Shown here: positions 12,519 to 24,900 of the stretch, one piece after another
How the letters are laid out: the number at the start of each line of letters is the position of its first letter
How positions within the stretch are numbered: the stretch's first letter is position 1
Assembly (NCBI RefSeq): GCF_027942865.1
Contig: NC_134516.1
Span: 18,651,822-18,715,821, forward strand
Direction of reading: 5' to 3'
DNA: 64,000 nt
Origin: Odontesthes bonariensis
Lineage: Eukaryota; Chordata; Actinopteri; Atheriniformes; Atherinopsidae
Notes under the pieces: model-generated
What the model was told of the DNA's origin: nothing
The model's input: the letters and a program-made list of their open reading frames with translations, nothing else
The model's database searches: none
Made by a program: the position numbers and the translations under genes

Positions 12519-14014
12519 TATGAAGACAATCTGACCGGACCCGTTTCAAAAGGAACCTTCAGAAGATGGTGTCAGATTTCGAGTGAAAGCGTCACCAACA
12601 CTGCGCAGTCATGGCCCCAAAAATAGCTGATTTCATACCTAGACTTTCATCAAGGATCTGACATTCACTAACTCTGAGAATCCACTCGATTTTTAGGACA
12701 TTTTGGCTTTACCATAAGCGTCCAGAGTGCCTGCAGGAATAAGGACAGACAGGTGTGTGCCTGCGTGTGAATGTGTGCGTTTGTGCTGAGAGAACAGGAG
12801 CCCTTTAATCACAGGGAGCCCCAGCGTCCCACTTTCCCGCATGGCATCCATCACCACAGCTCAGTTCTCGCCGACACCTCCCTCCCTCCCAATCTTCAAT
12901 CCCTCCACCGCCTCTGCTGGCTCTCCACCAGAGCCCACCAGTCCACTCCCCCTCGCCGCCTCACGCCCTCCAACGATTCCTTGCCAGTGAAGCATGCCAC
13001 CGAGGCAAAGCTCCTTTTCCTCAGGATTTATAATCCCAAAGGCTCCCGGGGAAAAAAAAAAAAGCAGCTGAAAGGGTTCTTTATAAAGCTGGGGGCAGTC
13101 AGGAGCTCACCTCTGGAGGGTCACCACACTCTGTACAGATGGGACTTTCTGCAGGGTTATTACCATGAATAACCCGAGAGGATGGACAAAAACTAAATCA
13201 CAAACATTATTAAGGACGTCCTGACAAGCTCATTGTTAGAAGTACACCGCAGCCTGCATGATAATGACACAGAATACATCTCGTGTAATCAAATCATCAT
13301 GTCATAACCTGATTAAGACTGCACTGGCGAGTTAAGTGCTTCTGCAATGAGGCAAACAGGCAAATTACACATACTCCCTCTATTCAGGGACTTCTCCTTT
13401 AAGTTTTGCTTTTTCCAAACAAGCACAAAGTCTATAACTTTCTCAAAAAAAAAAAAAATCAGAAATCTTTCATTTTAACACAGTCCTGTTTAAAAAGTAA
13501 GTCATTTCTGATGCTGATTTCAACCAATTTACAAACATGCCTCCTATAAAAAGCTGTAAAAGTGTCCTTATCACTCGACATCGATACTAAACATAATCTC
13601 TGAGTGAAAAGAAAGTTGTTAACACGTCTCGTGGGCTTGTGTAAAAACCAGGTGATGAGCCTGGTTACTGTTTCACGTTCAAGTTACCTGAAACCTACAA
13701 GTGCAACACTTTCGGGGAGGAAGGTGACATCTTTACTGGTAAATAATTGTACAATTGATTGATTGAATTGGTTGATAATAGCCACGTGAGCGTTCGTTCC
13801 AAGAGAGCCACGAGCGTTAACGGTTGGCTTAATTAAGGAGGCTCAAACCAGGTGTGCGCGAGCACCTTGGCTGAGTGAGCCTCGGTTTTTCAGTTATCCG
13901 CGAGCAAACGTGTTTAGGACATGTTCCCCAAACAACTACGTTATTCAACACTGTAGATTTTTTTTTAAATCACAGCATGACACTGTAGTTTCGTTTAAGA
14001 GCTAGCTAAGACGG
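12519..14014. other. No recognisable gene
   Basis: A plus frame of 133 codons (12771-13172) is low in complexity, has no known domain and is not flanked by convincing splice sites. From about 13790 the CpG content rises toward the block at 14480. Confidence 0.4.
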
Positions 14015-14022
14015 CCGCCCAA

Positions 14023-14462
14023 CAGGGGCGAGGCTATAGTATTTTTAGTGGTGCCAAGGCACCACCGTGAGATAGCTCAGCACCCCCTGTCTCAGCACAT
14101 TTTTAAAATATTATATTATGCAAAAACACTTTTTTTTTTTTTGCTCAAGGATGCATTATTTTAGTGACCATTTTATTTATTTTCTAGCATTTATTTTTGT
14201 TTTAACTCTTTACTCCCAAAATAAATGTTGAGTTATCTTCAATATTTGTCTCAGGCTCTCTTTTATCCCTGTCGAGCCACAGTCTTTTGAAATGAAGAGG
14301 TCAAAATTGAATGTTTTAGGGGAAAACACTACTCAAAGCAAAACTAATACGGCTCTAAAATTTATGAATGTACTAGTTCGCCTCAATTAGTGAGAAATAA
14401 TGTGCCTCTGTGAGCACTGGGGGCTGGGCACCCCTAAAGACCAGATCCTAAAATCGCCCCTG
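14023..14462 (+). mobile_element. Non-autonomous hAT element
   Basis: It starts CAGGGGCGAGGCTATAG and ends CCTAAAATCGCCCCTG. It is flanked by the exact 8-bp duplication CCGCCCAA (14015-14022 and 14463-14470). It carries no coding sequence. It interrupts a GC-rich stretch that resumes immediately to the right. Confidence 0.85.
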
Positions 14463-14479
14463 CCGCCCAATAACAATGG

Positions 14480-15020
14480 GACCCCCTGCTCGCTGCGGCG
14501 GTTAACGGTTAACGTCGGTTAACGGCTGTGAAATTCAGCTAACCGTTAGCTCCGTTGGCTCAGTCACCCACCAGGTTCGCCCCAAACCCAACCGCCTCAC
14601 ATTTCAGAGACCCACCGTTTCTGGATACACTTGCCTTTTCACTGTGCTGCCCCGATCGACCACCTCACATTTCACAACAAAAACACGCACCACCGCAATG
14701 ACAAGTCGCCCAACTCCCGAGCACACACGGCTAAAAGCGGCGTCTCCTCGAACTACGGAAGCTCGAAACGAGCTCCCCGGCAGCTGCGGCGGCGTGAGTG
14801 GGGCTTACCTTTGAGAGGGCACCGCCGGCAGCCCACGGACACGGCGTAAGGTTGTAGTAAAAGATTGAAACGCGGCAGAGAATCGGGAGGAAACGTCGCT
14901 GTGTTGGACACAACTGAAAAGATGGGATTCGAGGCAACGGTAGAGCACGAGCCCCGCCGCACGCTCAGCCCACAACGAGAATGACACGTCTAGGGACCGT
15001 CTGCGTGTTAACGGCCCGCC
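14480..15020 (-). promoter_or_regulatory. CpG-rich block, candidate promoter and first exon (minus)
   Basis: This interval is much richer in CpG than its surroundings (CGGCGG, CGAACTACG, GCCCCGCCGC). On the minus strand it contains a strong splice donor, CTCAAAG followed by GTAAGCC, at about 14812. That would make 14813 to about 14990 a first exon of an unidentified gene running left. No downstream exon could be recognised between 1 and 14000, so the gene is not named. A CpG-rich repeat without a gene is the alternative. Confidence 0.35.
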
Positions 15021-15081
15021 CCAAAGCGGTTAAAAAAATATGTATAATCAGACACAAAGAAAAACTGCGGAAGCCCAGAGC

Positions 15082-15369
15082 TACGGAAGAGTATTAGGGC
15101 CAGGCATAAGAAAAAATATTTATATTTTGCCTGTCGAGAATAAAGTCGAAATGTCGAGAATAAAGTTGACGTGTCGAGAATAAAGTCGAAATGTCGAGAT
15201 TAATGTCGAAAATAAAGTAATTAGATGATTGACCAGAGGAGTTGACTTTTTTCTCGAAAATTCGACTTTATTGTGGACATGTCGACTTTATTCTCAACAT
15301 GTCGACTTTAATCTCGACAGGCAAACTATTATTATTTTTTCTTATGCCGGGCCCTAATACTCTTCCGTA
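15082..15369. mobile_element. Foldback (palindromic) MITE
   Basis: The ends CGGAAGAGTATTAGGGCC and its inverted counterpart are flanked by TA on both sides, and the arms pair over most of the length. The inner part is built from near-repeats of GTCGAGAATAAAGTCGA, direct in the left arm and inverted in the right. It is non-coding. Confidence 0.8.
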
Positions 15370-16916
15370 CTGAGCGGACGTGGTACGTATAAACTTTTTT
15401 CTGATGGTTTTCTCGAGAAAACTGTTCAGTTTTCAATGAAAGGGGGGTAAAAAGGGGTACATCTTTGCCAGAAATACATATAAACAGGGGCGGACTGGGG
15501 AGAAAAAGTGGCCTCGAAAACCATCGGTAAATTAACCGATTCTATATCTCGAATTAATTATCTCGTTATCACGGGAAAACGGATGGAATAAAATGTATGT
15601 ATCTATGGCCATTTAGGGCTTCCGTAAAAAACTCAACCCACTTTATACTCATCCAGTACAGCAACCCATTGGAAATAAAGGAATCGCCACACTTTGTAAG
15701 GAAATAAAAGTGAACAAAACACAGCTAAAACACAAAAAATCTGTTTAAAATAGCTACTCATTCGAACTTTGCAAATCATACCTACAGAAATTATAAAGCA
15801 GTTGCAATATCTTTGCTGTTTTTTCAGAACGAGTCATTTCTACGTACACTAGTCTAAATATTCAAATGAGCTGTCATACCTGGCTGATTTTACAGGAAAC
15901 ACAACAACAGAGCTGTCAGTGGAAACAGCTGAAAGCATTTTAAAACTCCTTTAGGAAGGTAATCTGGCTCAGAGTGAGCGAAAAGGTGTTGGTTGTTCAC
16001 ATCAAAGTCAAAAGAAAGTCAAAAACAAAATGGTAAGGTTGTAAAAAGGAAAAATACAGGTCGACCAAGACAGACGTCAAAGAGTCGGGAATGAAAACTC
16101 AAAGCAAAATACTCTGAAAATAGAAAATGTAAAGAGGAAAACATCTATCTATCCATCCAGCTAGTTGAACAAAATAAATAAATATTTGATCCATAAATGT
16201 CTGATGTATCCATAAAACCCCATATGGTGTCATGAATTAAACATACAAAATACTTCTACCAACACATTTGAATTATAATCATACGTTTACATTATTCATA
16301 TGACATGCGTATCCTCCATTCGCCACCTTTACTCCTGCTGTTTTAACAGCATTTTGCCCGTAATAGTGCTATAATTGCACAATCCCGAGGGATTTTACAG
16401 TGAGAGGCAGTGACAGGCATTGTGGACATGGGTAGCAGTGAGTATTGCTCACATTTGCCACGGAAAGGGGAGACTTAAAGCTAGACGGTCCCTAAAATAT
16501 GTTCCTTCATCTAAACATGAACACACTCTTTGTGTTTGCTGCCATCTCCTGGAGGGTGAGGCGCTGCAAACCTGCACAGCAGCGTGACCCTGAAACTTCT
16601 TATTCACTTAATTTGATATCCACTTCATTATCAGCCCTTATCCTCATTTTAAATATGTTCCATTTTGTATACGGTGTGTCTGAGGCTGATTGTGTGGAGA
16701 TCAGACGATAATAAGAGATATTTACAATGAATTTAGTTTTAAATTGACAGACACTTCAATCATCATTGATAGCAGCTTGTCATGTACATCTACAAGATTT
16801 GATGTGAGTGACATGTTGCTGTGATGCTGATAACACTGACACAAGTTTAGGAAGCTCAGGGAACAGGAGAATGGATCTGGTGATCTTATTTCAAGCAGGG
16901 ATTGTACAATTTGAGT
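15370..16916. other. Intergenic DNA, no gene recognised
   Basis: A lone hAT-style terminus, CAGGGGCGGACTGGGG, occurs at about 15486 without a matching second end. The rest shows no exon, RNA gene or repeat that I can define. Confidence 0.4.
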
Positions 16917-16924
16917 CCAGGAGG

Positions 16925-17789
16925 CACAGGCGGTCCTGGTTAAATTTACGCCCTGGGCGAACCCCCCCCCCCCAAAAAAAAAAAGAGTTTCCCCGGCACC
17001 AACACAACAACATATAATATTATTTGTATTATTTTATTATATATAATCTTAAATACAAAATAAATACAAAAAGAACTGAGAAAAAACACGATAAATAAAT
17101 TAAATACAGTATATAAATACCAATCACAAATCTTTAAATAACCCCAAAATCCTAAAAAATAACCAAAGAAAGCTAAAGAAAAAAAATAATAAAGGCTACT
17201 CTATGGAGCATAAAGAAAAGATCCCTGAAGTCATGATAACAACAGAGCTCAAACATTAACATTGCACATGCAAACACAAACTGGACTATGTTGCCTTTGG
17301 GTGAAATTAGTTGCATGACATGATGCCTCAATTCTAATTCTAGTTCAGCAAAACTAAAAATCAAATACAGTCGTGGCTAATAGCAACTTATTAGCAAGAG
17401 GCCAATAAATAGCCTATAGCCTACGTCACTCATAGAAATCTGCATCCCTTTATCTTTTGCCCGTTTCCCCTCTTCTTCTTCTTCTCTTCTTCTCTTTCTA
17501 AACTGGGCACCTGATGGCTTCTTTGGTCTTTCACCACGATGATGATCCATGATGACTCCACATTATTACCTTTGCTTTTCCCATTAACGCCGTCCCTTCA
17601 CCCGTCAATCAACCGGAGTCACGTGACGTAAACAAATTCACGTAGATTTTTATTTATTATTTAATTTTTTTTAACATTTTTTCACATAACCCAGTTAATT
17701 ACATGAAGGTATGTGGGTCTATGTTAAATTTAGGAATGAAATACGCTCTGGGCGGTCGCCCACATTGCCCACAGCAAAAACCGGCCCTG
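16925..17789 (+). mobile_element. Non-autonomous hAT element
   Basis: The termini CACAGGCGGTCCTGG and (inverted) CAGGGCCGGTTTTTG are flanked by the exact 8-bp duplication CCAGGAGG (16917-16924 and 17790-17797). Both arms also carry CCCTGGGCG/CGCCCAGAGCG words. The interior is AT-rich and non-coding. Confidence 0.85.
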
Positions 17790-17797
17790 CCAGGAGG

Positions 17798-18029
17798 CCA
17801 GATTCCAGGTTGAAATGGACTTTGTGTGCAGATTTCTGTCTGTGATAGATGAGACTCAATCCAGTGTGCTTCTCCCAGGTGGAAGCAGGCTGTAAACAGG
17901 TTGTCGACACAAAAGAAATACAGGAAGTAACTTAAAAAGATAACTTGGGGACTAAAATCTCTGCGGTCTGGGTGACTGGCTGTGTTCTGCAGTTTATAAA
18001 CTGGTGGCCGGTGGATGCAGCAGCCGGGT
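17798..18029. other. Unassigned intergenic DNA
   Basis: No feature could be supported. Confidence 0.35.
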
Positions 18030-18230
18030 ATTTACGGCCGGGATCTCTCGAGCCTCAAATTTGGACTCATCAGACCAAAGTAGAGGTTTTTCACTGGTCT
18101 AATCCCCATTCCTTGTGTCCTGGCCTCTTTCTGTTTCTATTCAGCAGTCTGACTGTGAATGTCTGCATCACACAGTCTGCTCTGAACAGTCAACGCTGAG
18201 ATTTGTCTGCCACATAAGGAGCTGTTAACC
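18030..18230 (-). pseudogene. Tc1-like transposase remnant
   Basis: Read on the minus strand, about 18110-18058 encodes KPLLWSDESKFEAR. This carries the WSDESKFE signature around the second catalytic aspartate of Tc1 (DD34E) transposases. Frames are broken on both sides, so only a decayed fragment remains. Confidence 0.6.
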
Positions 18231-18787
18231 GGCGATTTCAGAGGCCGGCAGCTCTTAATGAAGCTGACCTCGGCGACCAACTTGGCCCAATCCTTCCACA
18301 GTGCAGTGTTAAGGCGTTCCCTTCCTTTCAGGGATCAAGGAGTAGTGTTCCTGAAGGACATTTGGGTGCCCAGGTGACCTCTACTCCTTGACCGCCAAAG
18401 GAAAAGGTGCAACTGGGTTTCGGTCAAGAGAGACAGTCGATTCCATCAAAGCATTTGATGGATTTTGCAGCTGAAACTTAAGACACAATCAAAGTTCTTT
18501 CCCGTAAAAGTAATGATGGGCGTTTCTCGGATTACAGCATTTTCCTTTATTCTAACACTATCTTCACACAAAACAAATGACAGTAAAAAGGCAACACCTG
18601 TTAATTTGAAAGCTTTCCAGCTAATAACCTCTGGAAATTAATGATTTAATTGGATTTATTTCATAGTCGGGATACATTCTCATAAACATAGAGAGAACAT
18701 TATACTTGCTGTTGGGAACACACACACACTCTCCACTCTTTTGTATGAATACACCACATTGATACATCAGCAAGGGAGATTCCAGTG
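18231..18787. other. Unassigned intergenic DNA
   Basis: No exon or defined repeat was recognised. Confidence 0.35.
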
Positions 18788-18795
18788 GAAAAAAC

Positions 18796-19660
18796 TACGG
18801 CCGGGCAGCGATTAAAAGGTTTAATCTAATTAATCACATGATTTCCCTGATTAATCACATGATTCCCCTGATTAATCACGATTAATCGCATTTGTACGCA
18901 AAATCCAAAAGAATTCAAAAGTAGTGTATAGCTTTTAGCATTTAGTTATCATGTGTATATTAGTTTCCATATGAATGAAAGTGCCATAACATTTGTTGTG
19001 CAAACACACTTTTAACATCAGCATCTTTCTGTAGTTTTTATGTAGAAGCCTCGCTCCACTGTCTGTTTCCTTGAATGACTTGCTGCTATCAGTTGTGTGT
19101 TTTGCCTTTAAGTGATATTTTAGACTGGAACTACTACGGTGAGAAGACAATTCAACTTGGCAGTGTTTACAGATGACTTTGGTTCTGTCGACTCCGCCGT
19201 CTGGAAGAACTTTAAAATGAAAATGGCCGAGTAAAAGTTCCGTACCCTTCTCCAGGTTTGGTGGATCCGCCGATTACTTTCTTTTCCAGTTCTGCAGCAG
19301 ACAGCAACAGACTTTTACAAAATAAAAGCCTGTGAGCAACAGACTTGTGCAATAATAGAATAAATAATAAAACAGGGGTAGTCCGTGGCGTAGTGGGTTG
19401 AGCAGGCGCCCCCTGTACAAGAGGCAACAGTCCTCGCTGCAGCTGGCCCCGGTTCGAGTTCCGCATCGGACGGCCCTGTGCTGCATGTCGTTCCCCCTCT
19501 CTCGGCCAAAATGTTTAATTTTTAAAAAATTTTAATTGAAAAATAAATAAATAAATTTGATAAATAAATTAAACCTGCGTTAATGCGCGATAAAATATTT
19601 ATCAGCGTTAAATAATTAACAAGTTAAAGCCATAATAACGAGTTAACTCGCCCAGCCCTA
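18796..19660 (-). mobile_element. hAT element with BED finger, copy 2 (complete ends)
   Basis: The ends TACGGCCGGGCAGCGATT and GAGTTAACTCGCCCAGCCCTA-type are flanked by the exact 8-bp duplication GAAAAAAC (18788-18795 and 19661-19668). This is the copy that best defines the family. The minus strand encodes the BED finger (CKHC, SSLKYHLKAKH) and nothing else of a transposase. The SINE at 19376 lies between the finger and the right end, next to a tandem duplication of about 30 bp (GCAACAGACTTTTACAAAA). Confidence 0.9.
19376..19507 (+). repeat. tRNA-derived SINE (in hAT copy 2)
   Basis: Box A (TGGCGTAGTGGG) and box B (GGTTCGAGTT) are present. The 3' body is cut after CTCTCTCGGCC. Same place and orientation relative to its host as in the other copies. 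Confidence 0.75.
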
Positions 19661-19668
19661 GAAAAAAC

Positions 19669-21280
19669 ACAACCCTCAAGCCCAGTCTCTGAGAAAATAA
19701 GTTTATTATCCAAATAAGCAAAAAAAGTAAACAGCGGGTTCACGGTTCTAATTATCAGGGAGAAAATTAATATAGTTATTAGTGATTTACAGACAAATTA
19801 AGTTGACATTATTGTCACACAGCACATATGTTTAAACACACATTATTTACTGTACAGATGCAAAGAGCTAAAGGTAGAAGTGAGCTTGATTCCCACTAAG
19901 GCACTCAGAAGAAATGCACGACCATCAGCGTGCACTTAACCACAATTTTCGGTTATTTCACAAAGTCACGTTTTCTTTTTACCACACGTTGACTGAACAG
20001 ATTGAGTGTGTAGTTTCACCTCCAATATGAAGATACGGTTGAAAACAACACTCGACCTGTGTCAATAAGGACTGTATACTGTAGAGGTGGCTGTAAAGAG
20101 ACAGAAACAACAGCAGCTTCCAAAAATATCTGGTCGTTTGCTTCGTTAGAAGATAGACGGTGATGCAGCATCTCAGAAGTCTACAAACCTGACAATGCAC
20201 CAGTAAAAGACAAACTACTTTGGCTGAAACACATTCTTCTTACGTGGAAGAATAAGAGGACGGGTAAGATAATCAAACCCCACTTTATGCATCAAAGCAT
20301 GACATTTAAGGGAATAACACTTAAGCACAGTCTGGAAAAAACACTAACGTTAGGCAAACATGCAACCCTGTTTCCCAATGGAGATGGTATAAAATGATCT
20401 CTTCTTTTAATTCTCTGTCAGTGTTTAAGAACTGAGGCGACCAATTGATTTCGTTTAAAAGAGAGATCCTCTGTTTCCATTGAAAGTTGATCACAGTTTT
20501 GGAGCCATGCTGCTCTAACGAGTGCAGAAAACCTGTAAATATAGACGTAGATATGGACGTTGGCCATGGTATGAGCACTCATGCAGAGGTTTTTCAAAGT
20601 GTGAGGCAGGCCACGATAATTTCAAGGGAGACTCATTGAGTGAAGGTGAGTAAATATTACATTAGTTCCCAAAGGAGCAGATAAATCCTGGTGGAATTTG
20701 ACTGTTTTTCCAAAGTCATACACCTGTAGGCTAAATGGCTTCTAATTGACCATTTATGAGAAAAACAAGTTTGAGTCCTTAGGGGTCATTTACTGTCTAA
20801 GACATCTCTTAGCATCATGGCTGCTCACTTTTAAATGATGCTCCATCTTCTTCAGAATGAATGCAGCATCCTCTGAATATCATTCTGATAGTTTTAACTA
20901 GAATTTGTGGATGTTCAGGGTTTTTTCTTTTAGCTACTTTTAATATAATCCTACCTGAGGACTGCATGTTATTGCATGTTATTACTCTTAAGTGTTTGTT
21001 TTATGTTATTTTTAGCACATTGTTAGCATTATGTAGCCATGCGCCTGTCCCAACTTCTTTGAAACACCTTGCTGGTATGAAATGAAAAATTAGCTCATAT
21101 TTAAGAAGTTTTTAAAAAAAGATAAAAAGAAAAGCTTTGCTTTAATTTCTGGTCGTCTTCTGTCATATAATCCTGTAATGGCAACAAATACTAACATATT
21201 TGGTTAGCTGTAGGAAGCTAGCAAATTAAGCTAACTGTCGTTACAAAAGCTGCTTGATAATATTGTTTCTAGCTGTATTT
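19669..21280. other. Intergenic DNA downstream of clic5
   Basis: Mostly unique. A possible decayed Tc1-like 3' fragment with GTCCCAACTTCTTTGAAAC lies near 21045-21065. No exon was recognised. Confidence 0.4.
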
Positions 21281-21286
21281 ATATAA

Positions 21287-21292
21287 TTTATT
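21287..21292 (-). promoter_or_regulatory. clic5: Candidate clic5 polyadenylation signal
   Basis: A minus-strand AATAAA lies about 470 bases past the clic5 stop codon. The spacing suits a moderate 3' UTR, but other AATAAA words exist nearby, so this is a candidate only. Confidence 0.35.
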
Positions 21293-21760
21293 TTCAGACA
21301 AAAATCCCCAGAGACATCTTTAAAAACCACTTGATGGCTATATGTTTTAAATAATACGATGCAAAAGGACTGAAACTGCATCTCTAAGGAAGAAGCTAAA
21401 AATGAGCTCGTTAGCTTTGCTAATAACACTGTTATTACTCTTACTACTCTTCTAAATCCTTGAATTTTAAAATAGCTCAGGCCTGATAAGCTGTGATTGT
21501 ACAGATGATGTTCTGGGTTTTAACATATTATTTTCAAGAAAATTAAATAAGTATAATCATCATAAACAGTTTTCAAGGTATCATTCATAAGCAGCCCACA
21601 GCACCATTTAAACACCTGTCCCTTTTTTGAGAAATTAAGGTATATTAGTGTTAAAAGTAACACATCATGCGTGAAGAATGTATGTAATGTACTTTTAAAG
21701 TGTGATCTATTGGAAATCTAGAGGAACAAAGGCTTTTTAGTGCTTCTTGCCATGATGCAA

Positions 21761-21925
21761 TCATTTTCCCAGCCTCTTTGCTACGTCCTTGTAGGCTAGT
21801 TCGATTTCCACGTCAGCTGCACATGTGTTGGTGAATTCGTCTCTGATGTAGGCGTTACCAAGGTAACGCCACACACCTTTGAAGTCAGATGGGATGTCAT
21901 AGTTTCTGTATTTCTTTGCAACAAC
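21761..21925 (-). CDS. clic5: clic5 exon 6 (last coding exon)
   Basis: It starts after a TTTCTGGCAG acceptor and runs 54 codons to TGA (21763-21761), ending in DVAKRLGK. It encodes the C-terminal helices of the GST-like fold. Confidence 0.93.
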   Translation of the reverse strand, partial: VVAKKYRNYDIPSDFKGVWRYLGNAYIRDEFTNTCAADVEIELAYKDVAKRLGK

Positions 21926-24900
21926 CTGCCAGAAACAAGTGATTGGAAAGTTGTTGTCAGAGCCAAGTACAAGATCAAATGAATCCAACCGAAAGAAAGG
22001 AACCACAGCGGAGCCAGTTACCTTGACAACGTGAAGTTTGGGAAGAAGGTTGCAGTCAGACAGTGTCAGTTCATCTCCGTCAAGGTATTTGCGGGTTGAT
22101 ACGTCGTCGCCCCTGTGGTGGCCCTGAACCTCATCGGGGAGTGGACTCATGAGGTATTCGTCCAGCTTAGCCAGGGCCTTGTTTAGAGTCTGCTCCAAGG
22201 CTTCAACAAAAGATACAGTTCACAAGATCTTCTGTTAAAATATTCAAATCTGTGAGTGAAACTGAACTCTGTATGAAATGGGTTTTGATGCAGCGTTATC
22301 ACCTCTATTTTTATCTGGTCTTGTGTTTTTGACATAAGCTGAGAACTTGGCGAATATGTCATTTCCTGCCGTGTTGGATTCGTGGTTCTTTGCTGCAAGT
22401 TTTGGATACCTGGAGAAGAAACGTGTCAGCATTGGGTCAGGATGCTCAATCCCTTTCGTTCTGAGTGTGTTTGTGTGTGTGTGAGGTAGAGATGGGACCA
22501 AGTCACACATGTGCAAGTCTCAAGTAAGTCCCAAGTATTTTTTTCTTGGGCAAGTCAAGTCCTGTAACAGGTCAAGTCAGGTCACCTTATTATTGCAATT
22601 TTACCTGCAGAATCTGATCTTAATAAAGTGAAAACACAAGATATAAGTAACTGTCAGTAAACATCATTGGCCAATGTGTCCAACCTGTCCACCCCGTATC
22701 ATATCAAGCTAACGTTAGCTAACTACCGACTAGGCTAACAGGATAATATTAGCTAATTTGACGACCACTTATTGGTCAGAATGGATCTTCAAATGAAGAA
22801 CAAAGTTGGAAGTTGTCGTCTGGCTGTCTGAGATGTTGATGCCGCATGTCTTGCACTGTGCTGTTCGTCTTTTGCCGTCAAAACGGTAATTACGAAAGCC
22901 GAAGACAATGATTCTCGGTGCCCCTCCCGCTGACATGTTGATGCATATCTGATATGAGTTTATGAGGGCATGACTGATTGACAGGGTAGGGATCCAATCA
23001 TGACGCCATTCTCAGCCTGCGCTCCTACCGGGTAATCGATATTATTCTTTTAATTAATTTCATATTCAAACTGAAAACATGAACTGAATAACACTCAAGT
23101 CATTCAAGTCCTCGTGTCTCAAGTCAAGTCAAGTGCAGAATCTTTAACTTCCAAGTCCGAGTCGAGTCTCGAGTCTTTTATTTTTTGTCAAGTCAAGTCA
23201 CAAGTCATCAAAACAGAGACTCGAGTCCAAGTCACAGTGACTCGAGTCCCCATCTCTGGTGTGAGGCCTACTTTGGTGGAGCCAGCTTCTCCTCCAGGTA
23301 TTCCTCTATTTTGTTGACGTCAGTTAGAACCTCCCCCTGGAAGGTGAGGAAGGGCGGGTGTGTCCCTGGAGCCAGGTTGTGGAGATCGGCTGGTTTCCTG
23401 ATCAGAAGTGAATAATAAATCGTTGTTTTTAAACGTTTCTATTATTTCTATACACTTGGCAAAGATGCACCTAAACCCAAAGCATAATCTAAAGAACCCA
23501 ACATTTTGTGATTTGTCATATTTTACATGATATTGTATTGATAGACTGTAAATCCATGAACCTCGTGCACCAGATGGTTTGTGTTACAGAACCACCCTGG
23601 AAAGAAACAATTTTCTGTATGCACCAAAAAATATTTAGCAGGAGATTTGTCTCAACCAAACTTCTTCCTGTCAGAGGAACCGAGCAGAACCAGTGGATCA
23701 ACCAGTGGCTCAACCAGTGGCTCAACCAGTGGCTCAACCAGCGGCTCAACCAGCGGCTCAACCAGCGGCTCAACCAGCGGCTCAACCAGCGGCTCAACCA
23801 GCGGCTCAACCAGCGGCTCAACCAGCAGCTCAACCAGCAGCTCAACCAGTGGCTCATAGCCGTCATTACAGGTCACTGCTCGGTCAGCTTGGAGCGTGAC
23901 AAGATGGATTTTCCCATAATTGTGATTTTGAGATTCTTATGACAATCCAATTTAAAAACACACAACTTACTATATCTTAAAATGAACACATTTGTGTATT
24001 TATATTTTCATATCAAGGTTTTGAAGGTTAATTGAGTGGAATATCTGAGAAATTGGATGGCAATGTTCTGTTTCCTTCAATGAGTTTTTTTCCAAAATGA
24101 AACACAATTTGTGCTGAGATCACTCCTCAAATGAATCGACAAATCTTTTGACCAAAACTAAAAGTTTTCTCTCCCAAAAAGACAAGGAGAAACTGTAATG
24201 CTCTTTTAACTGGACTTCCCAAAAAGAGCATTAAACATCTGCAGCTCATCCAGAACGCTGCTGCTGGAGTTTTAACCCGGACTAAGAGATCTGAACACAT
24301 CACAGCAGCTTTAAAATCTTTACTCTGGCTTCCAGTCAGTCACAGAATAGATTTTAAAAGCCTGCTGATGGTTTACATCTGTGATATGTTCAGAGAATAT
24401 AAACCCAGCAGAGCTCTTAGATCCAAGGACTCAGGTCAGCTGGTCCAGTCCAGAGTCCAGACTAAACATGGAGAAGCAGCATTTAGCTGTTATGCTGCAA
24501 ACAAGTGAAACAAACTGCCAGTGGAGATTAAACTTTCACCAAATGGAGACATTTTTAAATCCAGGTTAAAAACATTTCTTTTCTCATGTGTCTATGCATG
24601 AAATCTGCACGGTATCTTTTAATTTATCTGGACTGTTGCTTGTTTTTAATCATTTTAATTCATTCTAATTATTTTATTTGTTTCTCTTTATGTTTTTTCA
24701 TGTATTTTTAATGCTTCTTCCACTCCCTGCTGCAATGCTTTTATTTCATGTAAGGCACTTTGAATTATTTTGTACATAAAATGTGCTATAGGCCTACAAA
24801 TTAAAAAATGTAAATATTTTGTCTAGGGCTGTGACTCGATATAAAATTTTTAATCGAGTTAACTACAGGCTTTGAAATTAATTAATCGAAATTAATCGCA

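Noticed and set aside
12771..13172. 133-codon frame as a gene
   Set aside because: No domain, odd composition (His/Pro/Ser-rich), contains a poly-A tract and lacks splice context.
23691..23856. CRISPR-like array
   Set aside because: Contiguous short tandem units without unique spacers, in a vertebrate intron.
23508..23942. Long frames with QWLN/TSGS/QPVA repeats
   Set aside because: They arise from the 12-bp minisatellite in a clic5 intron and have no flanking splice or coding signals.
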